A DNA stretch of 64,000 nucleotides, taken from positions 14,295,291 to 14,359,290 of the forward strand of contig OZ025206.1 of the NCBI GenBank assembly GCA_964019055.1. Reading direction: 5' to 3'. The stretch comes from Anthopleura xanthogrammica (lineage: Eukaryota > Cnidaria > Anthozoa > Actiniaria > Actiniidae). Both the position numbers and the translations under genes were made by a program. Position 1 is the stretch's first letter, and every line of letters starts with the position of its first letter. The notes beneath the pieces are model-generated. The model saw only the letters and a list, made by a program, of their open reading frames with translations, was not told where the DNA came from and did no database searches. Positions 13,005 through 23,200 of this stretch are shown in pieces.

Positions 13005-13669
13005 GTCATAGATTAGTACTTACTTCAGAAGCAGAGAAACACACAGTGATAATGAAAATCATTCTTTATAGTTAACACTTTGATTGCTTCAGATTAACAA
13101 TACAACTTAACTGTTCATTATTTTAGTCAGACCATAATGAATGAAGAAAGACTTTCATACTCATTAACATTTTATATTTTATTTCCAAACCATAGAACAT
13201 TAATATGTGACATAAATAGTTGTTGTCAAGTAATTGAAAAACACCTAAGTTTATGAAACACAATTTTTAGGGTTCTCTAGATCTCAGGGCAGTTACCTAA
13301 GCTAAGGCATATATGAACTATGAGCAACAAAATTGTGCAACTTGTCATGCGACATTAATATAACTATTACCACAGTGTGCAAAAAAAAAAAAATTTTTGC
13401 ATTTTTTGGTAATACCTGCAACATTCACTCTGCAACTTGCAATGCAACAATGTAGCACAATACGTTGCACCGTTGGTTTTGTTGCTCATATTTCCACACC
13501 TTGACAATTAAGGGATAAGAATACATATAGTTGGATGTCTATCTTTTTATCTCTGAATCTTCCATGTCAACATAAAGTAGTAAAACTATAGTCTTCAAAA
13601 AGAGTGAAATACAAGTTTTTAGACAACTCGGTGTGGGACATGATATTCTTTGAACAGGGACTTAAAGAA

Positions 13670-13808
13670 TACACCTCTTGCAGCACTTCGAATTGCAGCT
13701 CAATTTGGAGGACAAAACAATAGGTTAATTTCCAAATCACAGGAAGTTGAAATTCTTTTGTTTTGTCCTCCAAATTGAGCTGCTTTAACATCATGTGCAA
13801 GGGGTCTA
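13670..13808. mobile_element. Palindromic MITE, family CCCCTTGCAGCAC, copy 1
   Basis: Both arms contain GCAGCTCAATTTGGAGGACA in opposite orientation and end in sequence related to TAGACCCCTTGC. The left terminus is mutated (TACACCTCTTGC) and the right reads GCAAGGGGTCTA. It lies just downstream (on its coding strand) of the DAP1 stop codon. Copies 2 and 3 are at 18155-18288 and 19509-19614. Confidence 0.88.
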
Positions 13809-14037
13809 TACAATGATATTTCTTGAAACTTAGGTAGCCCTGATCTTCTAGAGAGAGAGCCAACACTAAAAAAAATTTGCAGTAAAATAAGACTATTTCC
13901 AAAAATATTAATAATATTTTTGGGAATATTCAGGAAAATTTGAATCATGCCGTAATCACATACTAAGAACTCAAACTCAGAATAAAACAAACAAAAATTT
14001 AGAAATGAGTTAATGTATTGGAATCAATCTTTTGAAC

Positions 14038-16295
14038 TCAATTTTTTCTTGGCTGCTGAATTGATATATTCGCTCCCTTTCCACCTGAACCTGGAGGCCT
14101 TTTGTCATGTTGTGGTACTGGTTTTTCATGTGCCACTTTTACAGCATCTGGGGGGAAATCTGCATTCCCTTTGGCTACAGCTCCTGAAACTACCAGTTTG
14201 GTGGTATCCCTGAGAAAAAAATATAGAATATGGAATATTGGTAAAGAGAAATAATGGCTTCACGGTATCAAAATCTAATCTATGTACATACAGATAAAGA
14301 CTGTGGACATATATAACAAATACATTGATGTAAAGCATTATTTACTGTGCGGACACACTAACTGGGACCACGTGAATAAAACTGACCAATCAGATAACAG
14401 TAAACTAGACAAAGATTGAACTGATAACAGTGTTAGCCAATCAGATTATCACATTCTCATGCTCTTTTCATATCGATGTGCTATCTGATTGGCTGGTTAA
14501 AAATATTGAACTAAATATCGCAATGTGATTGGTTAATGATACTAGTTTGTCAAAGTGGTCCCGGTTGGAGTATATCCGCACAGTAAGGAAAAGTATGCAT
14601 TTGCTTGTGATTTGCAGAGAGCAGGGAGAGCTATAATGCAGATCATATTTCCCAAGGAAAATCATCTGATTGCATATGCATTTCCCTGCACAGAAAATAT
14701 TCTTATTCCCCTGCCATGGTACATAGTGTTGCCTAGTGCTTACACATATGCAGTACATTAAGTACTTGTGATGTGTCAATTCCAGGAGCAACAATTTAAA
14801 AAAACTTTAAAATAGCAACATTTCATAAAAGCCTATGCTCAGATTTTCTCCAAAGTATATTGAGTCTGGGACAATACTTTACAGGGCATTTACTAAATAA
14901 AAATGATACATGTACGCATATATATTAAGGATTTAAAAGATTGGGTAAAAATTTCTGAGCAATATACTCCAGTTTCAATTTCTATTGCTCAGTTATAGCC
15001 TTGATAGCATACAATATATTCTTTGGTATTAGTAACAGCCTGTGTTAATATGATTATACAAATGAAGAACACTATAGACCCTTTTCGAATATGGTGTCTA
15101 TGACGTCAAACGAGGAGTGGTTATGTTTTGAAATCCAGGATATTCCGGTCCTGCATGCTGCTAGTGGAAATCATTGGGTTTAGACATCCGGGACATTGTC
15201 AGAATCCTCGTTTGACGTCATAGACGCCATATATTCGAAAAGGGTATATTACTTTAGAATTTCACAGTTTGTGCTCTCTGTGCAGAAAATTTAATACACA
15301 ATTGAGGCTAACATGGTTTGTGCTCTCCATGCAGAAAATTTAATGCACAATTGAGGCTAACACGGTTTGTGCTCTCCGTGCGAAAAATTTAATACACAAT
15401 TGAGGCTAACACTGAGCAGTCTGAGCAATAGAGTATTCGAAACTAGAGTATTGAAAGAATAAAATAATACAAGGGGCAAAGGCAATATTTTTCAAACTAA
15501 AATAAATTTAAAATATATTTTAAACTAAAGAGGTTTATTAACAAAAGTATCATTGTTAGTAGTAAATGTTATTATCTTTAAGGTATCAATTATACCCAAT
15601 TGCAAGCAAATCTCTTTTTAAAGATAGCATAATTATGATTGGTATAAATTGTACATTCATATATGTAGCTTGTGTGCATATAATTATGCGGCAATTAATA
15701 AGAACACAACATGAAAACAAATACAACAATCATCATAAATCCATAGTAACAAGAGATAAATTAGGAGACAAATGTTCCAAAGGGGCATCAGTGTTCTATA
15801 CGTGCAACTTTAATCAAGAAAAAATCTTACAATACATAGGGCAAAAAGGCTTCTAAGTTAACCGTTTTTAAGACATTATGATTATAATAATTGTCTTTTG
15901 TTATATGAAAGGATAAAGTGCTTAGCTTTGAGATTCTTAGCACGTGCTCTAGAGTTAATACAAGGTCACGATATACGAGCTTGTTTATCAGAACAAACCT
16001 TTCCTTTGGATCAGCAAATTCTTCGTTTTCCGCCTTTTCCTCTGGAGTTTGTGGTGGTGGTTGACTCGTGTGATGATGCTTGGAAGCAATTCTCATACCC
16101 CCAGCTTTAACTAAGAAAAAAAATTCTAAAAATCAGTACAAATTGTACACGTTTTGGTAGAGGTTTGCAGTCGTGGTAAAATGGTCCTTCGAGACTTCCG
16201 ACTCGCTAAGCGTAATTTTGGAGCTTTTTTTCTTAAACTTTACCTGCAGGAGGATGACCACCCTTTAGTTCTTTCTCTTCGGGAGGTGAAGACAT
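14038..16295 (-). CDS. DAP1: Death-associated protein 1 homologue, three coding exons, complete
   Basis: DAP1 is a small, proline-rich, mostly unstructured protein known in vertebrates as an mTOR substrate and negative regulator of autophagy. On the minus strand, coding exons are 16295-16244, 16104-15999 and 14209-14038; splice sites are canonical and phases agree. The product is 109 residues against about 102 in human. The start MSSPPEEKELKGGHPPA, then GGMRIASKHHH, then SGAVAKGNADFPP and VAHEKP, and the C-terminal IQQPRKN follow the conserved DAP1 blocks in order, so identification is firm. Intron 2 carries two MITEs and a 49-bp tandem repeat. The promoter faces the hydrolase gene on the other strand. 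Confidence 0.93.
14343..14585. mobile_element. MITE with TACTGTGCGGA ends carrying four CCAAT boxes
   Basis: TACTGTGCGGACACACT.. at the left and its imperfect complement ..AGTATATCCGCACAGTA at the right form terminal inverted repeats, followed inward by GGGACCAC on both sides. Inside are CCAATCAGAT twice on the plus strand and two ATTGG boxes in opposite orientation. It sits in intron 2 of DAP1. Confidence 0.82.
15073..15248. mobile_element. Palindromic MITE with TATAGACCCTTTTCGAAT ends and TGACGTCA in both arms
   Basis: The left arm TATAGACCCTTTTCGAATAT, then CTATGACGTCAAACGAGGA, is mirrored at the right (TCCTCGTTTGACGTCATAG .. TTCGAAAAGGGTATA). The arms are over 40 bp and nearly perfect. 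Each arm contains the palindromic CRE sequence TGACGTCA. Located in intron 2 of DAP1. Confidence 0.87.
15268..15414. repeat. 49-bp tandem repeat, three copies
   Basis: Three adjacent units each begin TTTGTGCTCTC and contain AATTTAATRCACAATTGAGG. They differ at only a few positions. The array begins 20 bp after the MITE ending at 15248, within DAP1 intron 2. Confidence 0.9.
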
Positions 16296-16895
16296 TATTA
16301 TTTACGCCTACAAAACTAGGAAAATTGTATCTAAATACTAATTTGTAAGTCCAAGTCGAAGTCTTGTTGGAGTAGAACAGCTGGAAAAAAGGACCAATAT
16401 GTTAAGATATTAGGTGCATTCTGATTGGATGATCTTTACACGTGATTTCTAATCTAGTCTCTGATTGGCTACGATCATGAAACGAAAATTTTGAGACTGG
16501 ATTTCAAAATGAATGGACTTGGGAGCTGGATCGGTGCTTTCATAAAATCAATCTCTTTTTTTTTTTAGGCTAGATTTATTTCCTCATACCAATGTCTTTG
16601 ATAAATATTCGATGCTCAAACTGATATTTTTTGCACATGAAATTATTTATTGTATAGAATTTTCATAAACAAAATACATGCATAAAACACAAAAAGCTCT
16701 TGTTGGTATCCCTGTGTTTTCGAGATTACCAACACGTGGAACGCCTGGTAAATATTGTATTTTTCCTCTTCTTGCTTCTTCAAGAAGGGAAAGCCTGCTG
16801 ACATCTGTGTTTTCTAGGACTTTTTAAAGAATATCTTTTTACACAAAGTATTTTTTGTTTCACTTATGAGCTTCACATGCTAGAAACCGTTGGCA
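16296..16895. promoter_or_regulatory. Candidate bidirectional promoter between DAP1 and the hydrolase gene
   Basis: The DAP1 start codon (minus strand, 16295) and the hydrolase start codon (plus strand, 16896) are 600 bp apart and divergent. CCAAT boxes lie at 16393-16397 (plus) and 16424-16428 and 16464-16468 (minus). The two minus-strand boxes sit in the near-identical context CTGATTGG. Transcription start sites cannot be seen, and 5' UTR introns are possible. Confidence 0.5.
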
Positions 16896-19800
16896 ATGTT
16901 TCTTTTTAGAATTTTCTTTGTTGCTTTGCTGGTTGCTGGTGTGACGTGTAAAAAGACGTCCAATGCTCTAAAGCTTTTAGAAAAGGAAAGCAAGAAAACT
17001 TCAAAATGCAGGAGGTTTGATTTTAAGTCTGTCATGCGACTGAGAGAAGACGAATCTTGGAAAGAATTGCTTCCTTGCTTGGTGAAAGCCTTAGATTCCT
17101 CGACTGGAGATGCTGTTTTATGGACTATTCTTGGCGAGGTTTTTGACCATAAAAACGAAAAATCAAAGGCAAACGTTTGTTTTAGGGAATCATCTAGATT
17201 AGTCGGAAAGCTGTCTAAATTCATTAAGAAGTGGTACTTCGTAGGTCCTTTCACTATTGGAAAAAATGAAGTAGATGGTGATCCACTAGAAGATTTTGGT
17301 GGAATCAAAAACGTCACCAAACATCGCTGGACAAGGAAAGCATTTTATTACTCAGAGTTACTTAATAAGGGAGAACTGAAGTGGACTACAATAGATGTTA
17401 AAAGTGAAAAGGAAAGCATCAATGTTGCTCCTCCAGCTGAATGGAATGAACTGATACTGAGTTTACAGTCCATTGGAATAGCTGAGTGGCAGGGGTGGAT
17501 TGTAGGGGATTTTGTGGTCAATGAAGATGGCTCGTATCTGTTTCAGTCTCTTGGGGCTAGTTTAGTGTTTGTTGATGAATTTCTTTTCACTGGTGATCTC
17601 TATAGACGACATCAGATCTGGTAAGTTGAATTCTAGCTAATAAATTAAATAGCTTTAATCAATAACTGAGATAATAATTTATTTCCTACGAGTAGCTTTG
17701 ATTCACTCATAATGGGCATTGTCTGGCCTAGCTGCTCTCTGCTCTCTTATTGACCATAATATGGCATCAATGACATCAACCTGTGACTCTAATGGGAGTA
17801 CAATTATTAAGTGCAACAGCTGATTACTAAGAATATTGGATTATGTTTCTAATTAAATGATGTTGTTTTATGTTTGATAGGAGTACAGGCCATATATAGA
17901 CAAGTATAATGTTCATGTTAATGTAACAAAAAGTCCCCAAAAAATTATTAAATTTTTCTTGCATATAAAAAAAAGCACTTCATATCTCGGCATTATGTAT
18001 ATTGTCTATACCCTTTTAAATGATAGACTAAGTGGTAGTGTAAATAAGACTTCAAAGTGATATTTATTTTATTTTATTTATTTTATTTTATTTATGGTTG
18101 TGAGAAAAGCAGGGTTCCCACAGTGAATTCTGAATTTTTTTCAAGGTCAGGAAATAGACCCCTTGCAGCACGTCGGAATGCAGCTCAATTTGGAGGGCAA
18201 AACAATAGCTTCCAATTCTCAGTAGTCTTAAATTCTTTTGTTTTGCCCTCCAAATTGAGCTGCATTCTGATGTGCTGCAAGGGGTCTATTGTCAGGGAAT
18301 TTCGATTTTGGTCAGTGAATTTTTGCAATTTATCCAAAAGTCAGCGAAAAGTCAGGGAAGTTCTGTCAGCCTTCAAAAAATCGTTTTAAACTAGGAATTT
18401 TTAGTTGGGCTTCCTGTGGTCAACTATGATTTTTCGTAAAATGAGTGCACAGTGTGGTCAGTGAAAAATATGACTTTGGTCAGGAAAAAGTCAGGGAATT
18501 TTATTTTTCCAGATGAGTGGGAACCCTGAAAAGGTTTTTCATGAAATTGTCTTTTAGAATTAGAAAAATAACAATTATTCAGATAGGAAAATTATTCACT
18601 GAAGCATTGCATTTTCTACACAGGCATCCCATCTACCTGAAGCGTGGCCTTCACACAGCCAAGGTTAAGCTCAGAGCAAAGGGACCCTTAAGCTTTAACT
18701 TTCGTCTCATGCAAGTTCAAGAAAAAAATACAATTGAAATTCTTCCTCCAACATTTCTTCCTGATCTTGTTCAAGGCAAAATTTTTGGCAAATATATTTC
18801 ATTTCCTTTGAATAACCTTCATTCGTCAAACTTGGTCAAAGTTACAAAAGTATCTCTGATATCACAGTCCTCTAATATGCCATTTACTGTTTCATTGTCT
18901 GGTGATACCAATAATTTTGCAGTTGCACCAGGTCAAATAAAACCTATTGTTTTTGAACTTGGATATAAAGATGAAAGCATTGAAAAGGAACCACTTGAAG
19001 AAGAGTGCAGAGATGTAGCCCTGAATTTAAAATTATCATTTAATGGAGGAAAAGAACAAAAAGTGAATATCGACTTAAGGTGTCGTAAGATAACAGAGTC
19101 TTTTCTTTTCACCTTTCGTGATCATGATGGATCAATTCAACATGGAGCTACTATTCCACCGCTGAAAGGATGTGAATCTAAAACATGCCCAGTGCTTGTA
19201 TCACTTCATGGAACAAGTAAGTCTATCTTAATTAAACTTTAAACAGAAAAGCACAGGTGAAGTAGTGGTAAGAGCACTCACCTCTTACCACTGCAACCTG
19301 AGTTTGATTTGCAAACTCGTTGACATGTTTACAATGTAAGCAAAATTCTTTGTTGGTTCTCTCCTGTACAATGTTTGTTCAATGCCACTGCTAATCCCAA
19401 TTGTTATCACTGACTGATAACCATCAGAAAAATGTATAACCAAGATTTGTATCAACTGACTGTCACTCTGACATCTGATAGATATATAGAGATTCTAGAG
19501 CACAGCTATAAACCCCTTGCAGCACTTCAGAATGCAGCCCAATTTGGAGGACACAACAATAGGTTCCAATGTCCTCCAAACTGAGCTGCTTTGATGTCAT
19601 GCAAAAGGGGTCTATAATCAGTCTAAGATTGGATTAATTTGAGTGGAGAGGGAATAAACTCTAAATATGCTTCAAAGTATACCAACTTCTTTATTTGCTT
19701 TTAACCCAAGCTGTGCCACCTCAGAATCAAGCAGACAGCTACAAAAGGATGGAGAATGGAAAATGGGTGTTTGGTGTAGACAATCTATGGCTACTTGCCC

Positions 19801-20185
19801 CCACTAGGCATGGAGCACATAACTGGGAGGGTCCAGGTATGCTGACTTCTATGAGAGCACTTGAATGCTTAGCACAATACACCCAGGAAGCCTCGTGGGT
19901 AGAATACAAAGCTGATGACAAGAGGATAGTAATTGCTGGTCACTCAATGGGAGGACACGGTGCTTGGTATGTAAAAGAATAGAAGATAGACAGCTATCTG
20001 ATGAACCGAACAACCAACTAAGCAGCCAAAAAAATACAGCACGCACACAAAACAGACAGACAGACAAACAGTGAATCACACAAACATGATATAAGCTAGC
20101 TGGGATGGATCCAGGATTTTCTTCAGGAAGGGTTACTGCATTGGATTGGCATCCACATGAGAAAAACACCGAACCCCCCTCCCCC

Positions 20186-20240
<55 letters not shown>

Positions 20241-23200
20241 GAAAGAGAAAGTTATTACGTATTGTATATCTTCAAAGCTGCAGTAGGGACAAAAAGTCGA
20301 CCTAGGGAGGGGTGCACCCCATAGAATCAATATGTATTGGCTAATGGTCAAAGTAGGGTCACAAAGTCGATCCGGTAGTGTGCGCACCCCCTGCACCCCT
20401 CCCCTGGATCTGTTCCTGGCTAGACGACTAGCTCTAATTCGAGACATCTAGGTTTATGGATTTCCTCAATGAAATTTCCAACGGTCTGAATTGGAAGCCA
20501 AAACTTTAGACGTCTTGGTCCAAGTTGATCGCGCTATTGTGAAAACTATTCTCCAGAACTTGACCCACTTTTCTGGTTAGCTGATTTATAATTATATAAA
20601 TAAAAGGAAAACAGTGCGCGTTCACGAAATTCAAAGAAAACTGATTTAAGTGGCGCATGCTTCTTTGGAGCAATACAACTTTTATCGTTCCCGTTCTCTT
20701 TCCGCTACTCGGATGGACTTTGCCGCGCGCATCAATAAAAGTGGGTCCAACTCTTGACTATGAAAACCATTGATGCAAGCATTACAATTCATTTGCAGGC
20801 AACTTGGCACGCATTATCCAGATCAAACATTAGCCTTGATATCTGCAGCTGGCTGGATCAGGAAAGAAGACTATGGGGATTCAAACCTGTTCTTTAGACA
20901 TGACGTCAGCACAAGTCACGTGGACCCTATTGTCAAGGCAACTATGGAGGCATGTGTAGCTGAGAATGATGCCGACAAACACGTCTCTAACCTTCATGTA
21001 AGTGTAGAATAAAGGCCCTGTTACACTGTGCAATTCTCCAGCAACTTGTCTCGCAACGGCGTTACGAGATAAGTTGCTGGGAAAATACAGGGTCAGTAGC
21101 CGAGCAGAAAGTCTATCCCTAGGGTTCCCGGCGTAGATCGATCCAAAGTACATGCATGGAAATAAGGCATTAGTATAACAAAGAGGAGATTTCTAATACA
21201 AAAATCCGCGGCATTTCTGATTACATCATTTCAACCAGCAACAGCGCGCGAGGATATAGCTACGGACACGCGGTGCAACATTGCGCGCAATGTTGAAGGC
21301 AATCTATGTTGCTAGCCATGTTGCACGACACAATTTGTTGCAAGCAACGTTGCTGAAGTAGAAAACGATCCTACTTTAGCAACATTGCCTGCAATATTGC
21401 ACCGTGTATCCGCGCCTTAGTTATAATTTTTTTCGAAGTACGCAGTCAAGGACAGCCACAGTTACATACCGTATATTTTCTAGTGTGATATGAAATCCAC
21501 ACCATACAGGGGGATAACTTACTCCAATCCCTGTTTTCTTTGTTACTTCAGGGCCTTCCTATCATGATTAGAGTAGGTGCCGCTGACCGCACAGTTCATC
21601 CTTATTATTCCCGCCGAATGTATCGGTTGCTAAGGCAACAGCGTAGTAACGTGACTTTCGATGAGATTCCCAAAAAGGAACACTGGTGGTGGGATACGTA
21701 TAAAACTAATGATGGAGGCGTTACCAACGATCCAGTCATCCGGGGATTCGCTATTGAGCATGCAAAGAATGCTGGGACATCAATAGAAAACCATGGTAAG
21801 TACCGTACTTGAACACCAGGCTGACACAGCTGAACGACAGATGGGATTTATTTGATTGTATACCACGTGTGGAATATTTTCTTTGTTTTTTACTTAATGC
21901 CCTACCTTCTTAGCACCCATTGCACTCTCTCTTCTCCTCCTCCTCCTCCTCCTCCTCCTGATCCCCCTCCTCCTGATCCTCCTAATCCTCCTCCTCCTGA
22001 TCCTCCTCCTCCTGATCCTCCTCCTCCTCCTCCTTTTTTTCTTCTCCTTCCCCATTCTCATCACCTATTTCAATAGACTTCATTAGCATAGGTGTAATGT
22101 TTTCCAATTTCAGACAACGTGTCATTCTCTTGAGAATAAGATTCTTTGTTTGAGTTGTATCCATATTCATGTGTCTTCTCATGCACAACCGTAAAACAAA
22201 GAAATGATACTCTAGGGAATGACACGTGGTCTGAAATGGGAAAACATTACGCCGAAAGGTAAAGAGGTCTGGTCTATTGATCATTTTTTCCATAAGCAAT
22301 GTCTAATGTCGATGCTAAGGAATAAGGTTGTTTTTAGGCTAAACAATTTTTCTCCCCTAGAACAAATTAAAAGCATTACTGGGATGCGCTTTTCTTCTTT
22401 TCATCGTCAAAGTTATTTTTATGCTTGTTCTTTCACTATTCATAGTATGTGATCCCAACAACAAGAATAAAGAATGTAATGATATCGATGACCCTGCCAA
22501 GAAATATCAACCACAACAGGATGACACAATTGACAGGAATGATGTTGGTGAATTTACCTTGCTGGTTTATAACCCAGCATCCATAGCAGGTAAGTAAGAT
22601 AATCTAGTGAGCATTTAGGAAGCATGGGTAGCATAGTGGTAAGAACGCTCCCTTCTCATTAATGCGACCCGGGTTCGAGTACCGGTGGGCTCGGCGTTTC
22701 TAGTTGGTTCTGTCCTGTGCTTGGTTTTTCTGCGGGTCCTCCGGTTTTCCTCCCTCCCTCCTAAAGGCGACCTGGCGACCAATTTCAACATCTATGGTTC
22801 AGGACTGACCAGCCTCGTGTTTATGTGGAAACAAAAAAGCGTTTTTACATGTATGAGAGGCTAGTTAGTCCAGAACAATAGTTGTTCGAATTGGCCACCA
22901 TATGTCGATTTGGTATATGGACCTTTCTCAAACGGCAACCATGTTCACTGGAACAAAGGTTCGCCTGTGTATTCTCCATTCTAAATACTTCAAGACAACG
23001 AGGGTTTAAACACCATATGTCGATTTGGTATATGGACCTTTCTCAAACGGCAACCATGTTCACTGGAACAAAGGTTCGCCTGTGTATTCTCCATTCTAAA
23101 TACTTCAAGACAACGAGGGTTTAAACAAAGGCTTTTACGTTACTCAAATGACTGCCACTCGCCTGATGATAGTTGTTTGAACTTGACTAACGTTTCTTCG

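Noticed and set aside
15566..15856. A 96-codon plus-strand frame in DAP1 intron 2
   Set aside because: It has no domain, no splice partners and intron-like AT-rich composition.
16880..17320. A 146-codon minus-strand frame opposite the first hydrolase exon
   Set aside because: It is the antisense of a well-supported coding exon with a signal peptide and correct splice phase, and it has no family features of its own.
19849..20447. Poly-leucine, poly-asparagine and poly-cysteine frames around 20185-20240
   Set aside because: They are created by the (AAC)n microsatellite in an intron.
22618..22700. A possible functional tRNA gene
   Set aside because: There is a good B box, but no acceptor stem pairing or clean anticodon arm, and the sequence continues into a body shared with other SINE copies.
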